The notes beneath the pieces are model-generated. The model was not told the origin of the DNA. It did no database searches and worked only from the letters and a program-made list of their open reading frames with translations. A stretch of DNA of 64,000 nt, taken from assembly GCA_032717465.1 (NCBI GenBank), contig JAVRFU010000162.1, positions 1 to 64,000 of the forward strand, in the 5' to 3' direction. Of the stretch, positions 32,177-42,962 are shown piece by piece (position 1 is the stretch's first letter; each line of letters starts with the position of its first letter). The DNA is from Coenobita brevimanus. Its lineage: Eukaryota; Arthropoda; Malacostraca; Decapoda; Coenobitidae. Made by a program: the position numbers and the translations under genes.

Positions 32177-32964
32177 GTAGGGAGTAGCAACATCGTTGTA
32201 TAGGCCATTGATCTACTGTACTGTTGCAAACATTAAAATTGCTCCACTTTTTAGTCAGACACATATGGAACCTGTACAGATATTTTGAAAAGTTTACTGG
32301 GCTCCAGAATTCACATCGCTGGGTTGTGAAAGTTATCACTTACACTTTTGTTACAAAGTGTATCAGTATTTATGTTCACAGCTGTACATGTACAGCTTTA
32401 TGGGTACTGAATCTGTATTTTACATAATTTTGAAAACTGTAAGGAAAGCAGAATTCTCAAATGTTATTAGTTCTATAACAGTGTCCAGATTTAAATATGA
32501 TTATGATACTTTGGTATGGTGTGATTTTTAAAAATTGATTGGGAGTAGTAGAAAGTAACTATCCAGGAATGTATGTGGGTTACGTAGGTGGGCGAGATAG
32601 TAGGAATAGATTCTTGAAGGGTGTAGCATAACAGTCTGTTGATCAGAAGAGAGAAGAAAGTGTATTTAGATGGTATAGTCATTCAGAGAGAATGGATGTG
32701 TTCTTATTAGTGAAAAGGCACAGTATATCTCAGTGAGTTTTAAGGTGGAATGGGATGTGGAAAGCCAAGAAGATGGCACGACATGATAATAAATGAATGT
32801 GTTGAGTAAATGAGGTATGGAAATTGAAACAAAAAAACTAACAAAGGCTAGAAGAGTGTACCATACTGTATAAGAATGCAGACAAAGGTTTCATTTATAT
32901 ACAGTGTACCATATTTAACTTGATGTTTGATAGAATGACTTATCCATAGGTTTTATGCAGTGCA
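32177..32964. other. Intron of gene X, no element recognised
   Basis: Plain AT-rich sequence between exon 4 and the SINE-2 fragment at 32965; nothing identifiable. Confidence 0.4.
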
Positions 32965-33055
32965 TTCATCCATCCATCCATCCATCAGCCAATCCTACGT
33001 TGCCCCATGAGGAGCGTAGGAGCCCGGGCTAGGCAGTTGGTCCTGAGATTCAAAA
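32965..33055 (-). mobile_element. SINE-2 3'-end fragment
   Basis: CATCCATCCATCCATCCATC tail, then TACGTTGCCCCATGAGGAGC and GTAGGAGCCCGGGCTAGGCA. 5'-truncated. Confidence 0.8.
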
Positions 33056-33239
33056 AAAGGGGGAAAAAGCACACATACTCTGTAAAAAAATGTTTGCATT
33101 GCCTTTTTCATGAGACAGAACCAAGTTTTCTAAAGCTTTATCGATGACTTGATTGTTGTGTTGCATGACTCTAATGATAGTTCTCCTACTGTTGCCTTTT
33201 ATATTAGCTGCAATGGTATCTAGAGCTTACACACCTCAT

Positions 33240-36100
33240 TTTCATTTTGTTGGAAAATAGGGTTGAGATGATAATGAGAATGTGATTGTGTGGGTAAGAT
33301 TGAAAGTTTGACCACAAATATAGACGATTGTGTGTGTGTATGTGCCAGTGCAAGATCGTGCAAGCAGAGTGAAGGAAGAGTTCAGGACAAATGTGGAAAC
33401 GTGCATGGAAAAGTTTGAAAGGAATGAGAGAGTGTAACTAATTGAAGATACAAATGGAAAAGTAGAGAATGTGAAGGTGGATGGAGTAGTTAGTGAGTGG
33501 GGTGTACCTGCAGAAGTGGATGAGAATGGCAGTGCTCTAGTGAACATTTTTGCTGGGAGAGGATTAATATAGCCAGTACCTTCTTCAGACATAAAATGAT
33601 CCACAGTTATATGTAGCGAGTGATGAAAAGGGTGGGTGGTGAACTGAATGAACGGAAGACAATGATTGATTACATGTATGCGGATGAGAGAATGTGTGTA
33701 ATGGATGCAAGATGATATAGAGGTTGGGGGAGTGGACTTTCTGACCACCACTTGGTGGTGATGAAAGTCAAGGTCCAAATGAAATGGAGGAATAGAGAAA
33801 GGGAAGGACAAGAGGAAGTAGTTCGTTCAAGGAGGGTAGAAAGGTTACAAGAGGGTGGAAAAAAGGCAGAATATAAGAGAGAAGTGGAGGAGTGAATGAG
33901 TAAATGTGATTTGGAGCTGATTGGGGATGTGGAAGGTGTGTGCAAGATATTCACAGAAGAAATCTGTGCAGCATGTGAGGTGGTGTGTGGGGTGAAGAGA
34001 AAATGAAAAGGGGTGCAAGGAACAGCAAGGTGGAATGAAGAGGTGGGACAGGCTGTGGCACAAAAATAGAAAGTATATAGTGAGTGTATGAGAAATGGGT
34101 GTGGAGAAAGTTGGGAGATGGAAGAGAGAGTTATATATAGAGAAGAGAGAGGTGAAAAAGTTAGTAAGAGAGAGTAAGGAGTGGTTTAGGAATTTGGAAG
34201 GAATTTGAGTGTTAAGTAGAGGGAATATAAGAAAATGTTTTGGAAAGAGGTAAAGAGAGTTACACAGGGTGTTAAAGAAGTTTGTCAGGGAGCGAAAGAT
34301 AAAAATGGTAGATTACTAGTGGAGAAGGGAGAAAAAGTGAGCTGATGGAGTGAACACTTTAAGGAATTGTTGAACATTGGGAATGAAAGTAATGCGAGTA
34401 TAAGTGACTGGGGAATGGCTGGGAGAAGGAGGGATGTGAGAAGAGAGGAAGATCTTAATCAGTAAGATCAAATTTGGGGAAGCAATGAAGAAAGTCAAAT
34501 TGGGGAAAGCTCTAGGAATTGATGGAGTGTGTGATGAAATGCTGAAGCATGGAGGAGAGATAGTAGTAGAATGGATGTGGAAGATATGCAGATTGGCCTG
34601 GGAGGAAGGTAAAGTCCCAGAGGACTGGAGGTCAGGTAGAATTACTTCCTTGTACAAAGGAAAAGGGGAAAAAGAATTGTGTGGTAATTATTGAGGCATT
34701 TGTCTTCTTAGTGTATTAGGAAAAGTATATGATAGGATACTTATTGACATAGTTAGGGAAATAACAGATGAATTAGTTGGAGAAGAACAGGGAAGTTTTA
34801 GGAAGGGAAGAAGTTGTGTAGATCAGATATTCATTCTTAGGTCTTTAGTAGAAAAGTTTCTAGAGAGGGGAAAGAAGTTGTATGCGGCTTTCATGGATTT
34901 GGAGAAAGCATATGACAAGGTGGATAGACAAGGATTGTGGAAAGTATTAAGAATATATGTAGTAAATGGGCAGTTGTTGAATGCCATGAAGAGTATGTAT
35001 GAGGATGCTAAGGCTGCAAATCATGTGGACAGTGAACTGAGTGAATTTTTCTCTCTGAAGGTTGAACTGAAACAGGGATGTGACATGTCTCCATGGATGT
35101 TCAGTCTGTATACGGATGGGGTTTTAAAAGAGATACAAGGTAGGGCAGTGGATGTTGGAGCGGCTCTAATGTGAGAGAGAGCAGTGTGTGGAAACTCCCG
35201 GTACTGTTGTTTGCAAATGATACTGTGTTGTTAAATGAAGACGAAGGGGTGCTGCAAGGCTTGGTGAATGAGTTTGTGAGAGTTTGTAAGAAATGGAATT
35301 TAAAGGCGAATGTAGGGATGAGCAAAGTTATGGTCTTCGAGAGAAATGAAATCACAGAATATACAGTGAGGTTTGATGAGGAGCAAATGGAAAATGTGAG
35401 TGTGTTTAAGTACTTGGCTTGTGTGATGAGTGAGGATGGAAGTTTAGAGGATGAAGTGCTTGAAAGGGTACAACAAGAAAGAATGGTTGCTGGTTCTTTG
35501 AAAGCATTGATAAGAAACAGGGAGTGAGCATCTGTCTATCTATCTATTGCCAGACGCCTCAATCCCGTTTAGGTGGTCACAAACAAATCGCCTCCATGTC
35601 GTCCTGTCCCCCGCCATTTCACTGCTCAGCTCCCAACTCACACTGTATGACAGTATTGTGATACCACCTCTAACATATGGAAGTGAAGCTTGGACCTTGT
35701 TGGAGGGACACAAGTCAAGATTGAGAGCAGTGGAAATGAGTTTTCTGAAGGGAGCATGTGGAGTCACTTGGAGAGACAAACTGACAAATGAGGAAGTGAA
35801 GGAGCATTGTGGTGTGGATGTGGATGTGATACAAAGCATTGGGAGAAACCCATTGAGGTGGTTTGGCCATGTGGAGAGGATGGAGAGTGAGAGACTGATG
35901 AGGAGAGTGTATGTGAGTGAGGTGGAGGGGGAGGCCAAAGATGAGATGGAGGGATGGAGTGGAGAGGTATATGAGAGAGGGGGGTGCGACCTGGGAGCGG
36001 GGCAGTGGAATGGCGGGGGACAGGGCGACGTGGAGGTGCTATGTTTGTGGTCACCACATATGGGATTACAGTGTCTGGCAATAGATAGGTAGGTAAATAG
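33240..36100 (+). mobile_element. LINE-A copy 2, nearly full length, decayed
   Basis: Runs from the middle of the endonuclease (CVYVPVQDRASRVKEEF near 33320, GVPAEVDENGSALVNI near 33510) through the linker (33780-34200) and reverse transcriptase (34485-35527) to the GTGTCTGGCAATAGATAGG tail. Palm motifs remain (YAAFMDLEKAYDKVD at 34878, KQGCDMSPWMF near 35075), but FADD reads FAND and many stops occur. An inverted LINE-A end interrupts it at 35532-35643. It lies in the gene X intron between exons 4 and 5. Confidence 0.85.
35532..35643 (-). mobile_element. 112-bp LINE-A 3' end inserted inverted into LINE-A copy 2
   Basis: CTGTCTATCTATCTATTGCC then CCTCCATGTCGTCCTGTCCC is the inverse of the LINE-A terminus. 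On the left the host ORF stops in ...NRE-VSM and on the right resumes at HDSIVIPPLTYG. About 21 bp of the ORF present in other copies are missing, so insertion was accompanied by a small deletion. Confidence 0.8.
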
Positions 36101-36154
36101 AATTTATTCATTAAGTATGTTCACCAATTTTTTTTTTTTTTCTTCAGTAATCAT

Positions 36155-36354
36155 TTTCCATCCATCCATCCATCATCCAATCGTACGTTGCCCCATGAGG
36201 AGCGTAGGAGCCCTGGGCTAGGCAAGTTGGTCATGACACTTAAGATGAGAGTGACCAGCCTCACTCATCCCTGAGCAATAAACCCCAACCATCCCTCGGA
36301 TATAAACCTTCACCAGCTCAATCCAATTGGAGCGCCATAATTACCATTTTCATA
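36155..36354 (-). mobile_element. SINE-2 copy
   Basis: Tail CATCCATCCATCCATC at the left, then CGTTGCCCCATGAGGAGCGT, CTGGGCTAGGCAAGTTGG and AACCATCCCTCGGATATAAA, ending in a CAATTGGAGCGCCATAATTA head. Head-to-head with the SINE-1 copy to its right. Confidence 0.85.
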
Positions 36355-36738
36355 GTGGTAGGTGGTGGTGACCATCATCCACTCACTTGATGTAGTGCTG
36401 CCTACTTCTTCCTTAGCCTTGATTGATTGATTTATTTTTTTCTGTGCCTCCCCTCCTCTCTTCCTATTTCTCCCATCTTTCCTGTCTCTTCTTATTGCTT
36501 TTCTTTCCTTTACAGGTGGCTTTACATTGAGTGACAAGCCAAATGGTTTCCTGTAAGCCAAGAAACCATTTACAACGCTGGGTGGTAACCATATAACCAA
36601 ACCATACGTGCTACCTACGTGTCAACAATTGGGTTGGTGGAGAGTTAGTGCCCCTCCCCGTTAAACAAACAACTCAAAGTCAATGGCCACCCCTTACGGG
36701 ATTATGGCGTCTGGCAATTGATTGATTGATTGATTGAT
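36355..36738 (+). mobile_element. SINE-1 copy, plus orientation, (GATT)n tail
   Basis: Begins GGTAGGTGGTGGTGACCATC and ends GGCGTCTGGCAATTGATTGA with several more GATT units. The final ~40 bp match the LINE-A terminus; only the microsatellite differs (GATT rather than GATA). Confidence 0.85.
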
Positions 36739-36826
36739 TACTTCCAATCCATAGGTATAAAAAAAAAAAGTAAGATGATGGTGATGATGATGACGACTAA
36801 ATTTTTTTGTATCTTTTCAATACTGT

Positions 36827-37094
36827 AGGTAGTGATACTGAAGGAACCACAGAAAGCATTTAGGCGAGGACTCCACATAATAAAAGCACCAACAACACTG
36901 CAAGTAGAAGTCTGGAATCCTCGGTAGTCATGGAGAACCCCCCCTGGGAGTGAGTCACCTACAGAGCCCCTCGGAGAGCCACCCTCAGCCCCTATCACCA
37001 TCACCCCCAGAGAGCACCTGATCCTAAACCCACAGGCTCTCAGTGACACAAGCTTCAAGGACACCCAGGATTCAATTACGGAATCTTCACTCAG
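36827..37094 (+). CDS. Gene X, exon 5 (Ser/Thr/Pro-rich), one stop and one shift
   Basis: After TACTGTAG the frame SDTEGTTESI is in phase with exon 4. A TAG then interrupts it, followed by ARTPHNKSTNNTASRSLESS and VVMENPPW. At a run of seven C (around 36942) the frame must shift to read GSESPTEPLGEPPSAPITIT and a segment ending DTQDSITESSL, which reaches the donor CTCAG|GTAGGT and is in phase with exon 6. Both ends are in frame with their neighbours, and the shift sits on a homopolymer, so an assembly error is plausible. Alternatively, gene X is decaying. Confidence 0.52.
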
Positions 37095-37424
37095 GTAGGT
37101 GGTGATCAGAAATAGTAGTGGGTATCTCTTTGTATGTTACAGTTTTAATCCCTTCAATCTTGGTGACTTTCCTTTTAGTTTAGTCTTGCTGCTCCCAGAT
37201 GATTTGATTCAACTTAGGAAAGGCTTCTGTTATTGAAGGGGTTTATTAAAGCTACTTCTAAACCCTCTAGTTCAAAAAATCTCTCCTTAACTGAATGGAA
37301 TCATCAAGAATTGACAATAATGAATTGAAATTTGACATCTCAGACTCAGTGGGTTAGGATACTCATTGTGCAGTTACAGAATTTTCTCATAGGTAGACAG
37401 TGCTAAAGTATAGTAGTGATCACA
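37095..37424. other. Intron of gene X, no element recognised
   Basis: No similarity to the other repeats of the window was noticed. Confidence 0.4.
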
Positions 37425-37725
37425 CAGTACTGTACGTCTTCCACCCCTTCCATCTGCTCTAGCGCATACCTTCCCAATCTTTCTTCCACTATGCTCTTAT
37501 ACTCTGTCATTTTCTCACTATCTTGCAATTTCTCCACTCTTCTCACAGGAGTTGCTTCCTCCTGTCTTCCCCTTCGTCTCCTCAACCACTATCTTTGCAG
37601 CTCTACCTTGGCCATCACTAAGTGATGGTCCGAGACTCCATTCCCCCACCCTCTCCACACTCTTGCATCCAACACTTGTCTTCTCATTCACTCATCCACA
37701 CACACATAGTCTATCATTGCCTCAC
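37425..37725 (-). mobile_element. LINE-A-like fragment (endonuclease end and linker)
   Basis: Read leftward: AMIDYVCVDE, then RVWRGWGNGVSDHHLVMAKV (the terminal endonuclease S-D-H motif), then RRVEKLQDSEKMTEYKSIVE and RLGRYALEQMEGVEDVQ. The same order occurs in LINE-A at 52195-52704, but the sequence is distinct enough to be a sister subfamily. Confidence 0.75.
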
Positions 37726-38869
37726 AATATGCGATATTTGGCATACTTTGTGATATGCGATAGCATGCATGCAATAATGTGGTAACTCTCATAATTTCAT
37801 AATCTGAAAAATAAATCAGGGATTGCAAAATTGACAAGTCAACTGTAACACTAGTACAACTGTAGCATTTAGTAACTTACGATAACCAGTATTATAATCT
37901 GGAAGGTACTTAACAGTTAAACAAATTCAGTAATGTTAATTAATCACTCCACGTATAAATATATTAATTCCACAGTAATTACCAATTTGCATTTGGTATC
38001 GTAAATTTTAGCTTCAAAACTTGCCTTTGACGGGGTCCTTGAACCCTACCGATATTTTACCATTAGTTACGTGTTTTGTCATACGAGAATTCATTATACA
38101 ATTTTGCCAAATTGAACCTGACTGCTTGTATCCTTGGGACCTCCCTGTATCAGCCAAACTATAACAGCTAGAGACAAAGGTAAAGATACATAAGACTCAT
38201 CAACTCATCCTCTTTCAAATGAAAGTATCCCCTCATCACCATGTGGTCCCGTCAATGAGTAAGGATAAGTTAAAGTTCAATGGATGATGGGAAGACGCTA
38301 TACAAGTCGACCAGCTTTGCTCTGCACCTAAAATCGTGACGGCTATACAAGTCGACCGGTGCATTGGGGATATACATTTTTTTTCTCTCTCTCTCTCTCT
38401 CTCTCTCTCAGTTCCCCTGATGCTTTCTACTTCCTCATCTCCCACGCTTTTGCTGAAAACTTTTTAGCTACTTCTGTCATTCCTCATTTCACATTGATCC
38501 ATAGACCTAATACATTATGCCACTCCTCATGCCTCCCTATTCTTTATTCCTTCCCATTTCCTCTTCCCCGGACAGTCTGTATTTCTTCCTGTAGCTCTCT
38601 TCTCCATTCTATAGTATTTCCACTACATTATTAAGTGGTCAGCTGTTCCTTTAATTGAGGTCATCTTCGTGCACACAATTTTCAGATCATATCGCACCGT
38701 CCAGCTATCTACCTATTTGCCCATTCATATGAAAAATCCTGTTCATGTCGTATACTGCATAACAGTTTTTCAGGCCACCCTTCACTCTTTCATTCATTCA
38801 GTTAAAGTTCCTACATAACTGCATATATCTGCTTTGATCACATAAATGCAGTTCTCCACACTGCTCCAT
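37726..38869. repeat. Intronic stretch with a (CT)n microsatellite
   Basis: A CT repeat of about 14 units occupies 38382-38410. GACGGCTATACAAGTCGACC occurs near 38340 and a similar CGCTATACAAGTCGACC near 38294, a short duplication of ~45 bp spacing. No gene seen. Confidence 0.6.
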
Positions 38870-39245
38870 TTCTGGCAGCCTGCCTATTCAGTCCCCTTAT
38901 CTCTGAGGGCACACTGTATGACCCTGTCCAAGGTCTTTTTTGCTCTGCCTCTCACAACCCTACCCTTGACGCTCACATCCTTCACCTTCCTCACCCAGTT
39001 CTCATATTCCATCTTATGAACATGGCCAAACCATCTCACTCTACCCCTCCTCATCACAACACCAATACATTCAAGTACCATTCTTCCTCTTAACTCTCCA
39101 TTTGTAATAATAACCCTGCCATAGTAATATTATTACCCTCAGGCCTATCATTCAAGGATGCACTACACACCCATATCATAATTATCACTGCTGTATGTCT
39201 TAGCCTAAGAATATCCTCTTCCTTTACCATCCAGGTCTAACTATT
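38870..39245 (-). mobile_element. LINE-B-related 3' fragment, diverged
   Basis: Read leftward it gives MVLECIGVVMRRGRVRWFGH and RVVRGRAKKTLDRVIQCALR, the LINE-B C-terminus with many substitutions. The right part (39100-39245) matches the region upstream of it. Confidence 0.72.
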
Positions 39246-39348
39246 CTACCACATTACACTGCTATCTATCTATTGACCTACCTAGTGTTGTATGGGGACT
39301 GTAGTATTTTGTTACTGATTTCCTGAAGCCATATTTGATAAAGGAAAG

Positions 39349-39570
39349 GGTTGGATGATGATGGTGGTTTTAATGTAGTGTATTATGCTTTTTGTAATTT
39401 TGTTTTTGCCTGTGGACTGGGCTGGCTGTAAGGGGTGATGGGGAGGCCAGGGTTAATTAAACAAACTTTATTGAAGGTTATTTAAAGTTTGATATTATCG
39501 TCATCATCATCATCCAGATCTGTTTTCCTACCTAAAGATGCAGAATACGCAGATTTCATAGAGCCAGAAA
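39349..39570 (+). mobile_element. Repeat family 4 copy (pair with 48630-48880)
   Basis: GGACTGGGCTGGCTGTAAGG and GGTGATGGGGAGGCCAG, then AACAAACTTTATTGAA and CATCATCCAGATCTGTTTTC match 48630-48880 closely. The final block CATCATCATCC...TTTTCCCACC resembles SINE-3. No coding capacity; class not determined. Confidence 0.7.
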
Positions 39571-39589
39571 AACCCAAGTGCATCTTTTA

Positions 39590-42378
39590 ATACCTATCTA
39601 TCTATCTATTGCCAGACGCATTAATCCCGTAAGGGGTGGCCACAAACAAATCGCCTCCATGTCCCCCTGTCCCCTGCCATTTCATTGCCCTGCTTCTAGC
39701 ACCCCCCCCCCCTCTCATATACCTCTCCACTCCATCCATCCATTTCATCCTTGGCATCCCCTCCACTTCACTCACATACACTCCTCATCAGTCTCCATCC
39801 AGTCTACATGGCCCAACTACCTCAATGTATGTCTCCCAATGCCTCCTATCACATCCACATCCACACCACAATGCTCCTTTACTTCTTTATTTGTCAGTCT
39901 CTCCATGTGACTCCACATGCTCGTCTCAAATAACTTATTTCCACTGCTCTCTCTATTGACCTCTGTCCCTCCTACAAGGTCCAAGCTTCACTTCTATATG
40001 TCAGAGTTGGTATCACAATGCTGTCATGTAGTAACATCTTCACTTCCATTCTAATTTCCCTGTTTCTTATCACTGCTTTGAAGGAACTTGCAACCTTTTT
40101 ATCCCTGTTGTACACTTCCAAGCACTTCATCCTCTGAACTTCCATTGTTACTCATCACACTACCCAAGTACTAAAATGCACTCCTATTTTTCGATTTTTT
40201 TCTCATCAAACCTCAGTGCACATTTGCTGACTTCACTTCTCTCAAAGACCATAACTTTATTCACCTTTTCATTCCGTTTCTTACACACACTCCCAAACTC
40301 ATCCACCAAGCCTTTCAGCTTCCCTTCGTCTTCACTTAACAGCATAGTATCATCTGCAAACAACAATACAGGGAGTTTCAAACACTGCCCTGTTTCATTA
40401 GGGTTGCTCCAACATCCAGTACCCTACCTTCTATCTCTTTTATAACCTCATCCATATACAGATTGAACAACCATGGAGACATGACACATCCCTGTTTGAA
40501 TCCAACCTTCAAATAGAGAAATTCACTCAGTCACTATCCTGAGTCACTACAGCCCTCATACCTGCTCTTCACGGCATTCAACAACTTCTCATCTACTCCA
40601 GATATTCTTAATTCTTTCCATAACCCATGTCTATCCACCCCGTCATATGCTCTCTCCAAATCCATGAAGGCTGCATAGAACTTCTTTCCCTCCTCTAGGA
40701 ACTTTCCACTAAAGATGTAAGAATGAATAACTGATCTACACAACCCTTTCCCCTCCTAAAACCTCCCTGTTCTTTTCTAACTAATTCCTACAGTTATTTC
40801 CCTAACTTTGTCACTAAGGATCCTACCATATACTTTTCCTACTACTCCAAGAAGACAAATGCCCTTATGATTACCAGACACTCTTTTTCCCGTTTTCCTT
40901 TGTACAAGGGAATAATTATTTCCCGTCTTATAATCCTCTGGGACTCTACCTTCCTCCCAGGCTAATCTGCACGTCTTCCACATCCATTCTACTACTATCT
41001 CTCCCCCATGCTTCAGCATTTCACCACTCACTCCATGAATTCCTAGGGATTTCCCGATTTTAACTTTTTTCATTGCTTCCACAACTTCCATCCTACTGTC
41101 TCTCTGTCCCACCCTGTCTAATTCTCTTTACTTCTTTCCAGAACATTTTCTTACATTCCCTGTACTTTACACTCAAATTTTTTTCCAAATTCCTCGTCCA
41201 CTTCCTTCGTACTCTCTCTTACTAATCTTCTAACCTCTCTGTTCCTCTCGACATATAACTCTCTCTTCCGTCTCTTAACTTCTTGCGCTTCCTTGTTTCT
41301 CATCCCTTTACTACATGGTTTCTTCTTTTGTGGCACAGCCTGTCTCACGTCTTCATTCCACCATACTGTTCCTTGCACCCCCTTTCGTCTTCTCTTCTAC
41401 CCCACACAACACATCACATGCTGCACAGATTTCTTCTGTGAATATCTTGCACGCATCTTCCATGTCCCCCATCAGCTGTAATTCATATTTACCCAATTCC
41501 TCCTTCTTTTCTCTCTCTTATAGTCTGCCTTTTTAATCCTCTTGTAACCTTTCTACCCTCCTTGCATGAAGTACTTCCTCCTGTTCTTCCCTTCTATTTC
41601 TCCATTTCACTTGGACCTTGATTCTGACCACCACCAAGTAGTGGTCAGAAAGTTCACTCCCCCAACCTCTATAAGTTCTTGTATCCATTACACATCTTCG
41701 CATCCTTTCATCCACACACACATAATCATTCATTGCCTTCCTTTCAGTTCACCACCCACCCTTCTCATCACTCGCCATGTATACCTGTGGATCATCTTGT
41801 GCCTGAAGAGGGTATTGGCTATCATCAACCCTCTCCCAGCACAAATGTCCACTAACACACTGCCATTCTCATCTATCTCAGCAGGCACACCCCACCCACC
41901 AACTATTCCATCCACCTTCACATTCCCTACTTTACCATTCATATCTGTCTATCTATCTATTGCCAGACGTCATAATCCCGTAAAGGGTGGCCATTTAACT
42001 CCGAGTTATTTGTTTTACGGGGAGGGGTACTAACCCTCCACCAACCCACTTGCTGACACGTAAGGAGCACTTATGATTTGGTTATATGGTTACCACCCAG
42101 CGTTGTAAATGGTTTCTTGGCTTACAGGAAACCATTCATATCGCCGATCAAAAATACTCTCTCATTCCTTCCAAACTTTTCCATGCACACTTCCACATTT
42201 GTCCAGAACTCTTCTCTCACTTTGCTTGCACAATCTTGCGTTGGCACATACACGCACAGAATCGCCCACATTTGTATTCCAACTTTCAATCTTACCCACA
42301 GAATCCTTGACCCAACTGATCCATACTCTCTTATGTTCTTCTTCCATCTTTTACTCACAACTAGAAACACTCCTCCTT
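39590..42378 (-). mobile_element. LINE-A copy 3, minus orientation, endonuclease to tail, decayed
   Basis: The tail is at the left (CTATCTATCTATTGCCAGAC, 39597) and the 5' end at the right, where GVFLVVSKRWKKNIREYGSV marks an early endonuclease segment. Intermediate landmarks: KLPVLLFADDTMLLSEDEGK (40381), KVKIGKSLGIHGVSGEMLKH (41080) and DYVCVDERMRRCVMDTRTYR (41725). A SINE-1 copy is inserted at 41946-42131 with an 11-bp duplication. Confidence 0.87.
41946..42131 (-). mobile_element. 5'-truncated SINE-1 inside LINE-A copy 3
   Basis: CCATTCATATC is present at both borders (41935-41945 and 42132-42142) and once in the LINE-A consensus, where it encodes the inverse of GDMNG, the endonuclease active-site loop. 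This is a clean target-primed insertion of 186 bp. Confidence 0.9.
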
Positions 42379-42539
42379 GATGATGTGATGTAGTATATTT
42401 GATCCTATAATGACATTTTGGGGGGGGGGGGGAAGGTAGAAATGAGAATGTGAGCTGATCACAATAATGGGATTGAATATGTTAGTGATGTGACGGGAAG
42501 AGATTGGTTGAGATGAATTTCGTATGTGAAGACGAACGG

Positions 42540-42962
42540 GAGGTGCAAGGCTTGGTGGATGAGATTTGAAAAGTGTGTAAGAAACGAAATCTGTAGGTGA
42601 ATGTTGGGAAGAGTAAAGTTATGGTCTTTAAGAGAGTGATGTCAGTGAATGTACAAGTACAGTGAGGTTTGATGATGAGGAAATGAGAAAAGTGAATATA
42701 TTTAAGTACTTGGGTAGTGTGATGAGTAAGGATGGAAGTTTAGAGGGTGAAGTGCTTGAAATGGTGCAACAGGGACGAAAGATTGCTGGTTCCTTGAAAG
42801 CAATGATAAGAAACAGGAAAGTGAGCATGGAAGTGAAAAAGCCACTACATGATAGTATTGTGATATCAGCTCAAATGTATGGAATTGAAGCTTGGACGTT
42901 GTTGGAGGGACAGAAATCAAGAGTGAGAGCAGTGTATATGAGTTATTTGAGAGGAGCATGTA
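42540..42962 (+). mobile_element. LINE-A copy 4: C-terminal reverse transcriptase fragment
   Basis: Reads from LQGLVDE... to FKYLGSVMSKDGSLEGEVLE and SRVRAVYMSYLRGAC, then is joined abruptly to the linker region of copy 5. A G run lies just upstream (42419-42432). Confidence 0.8.
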
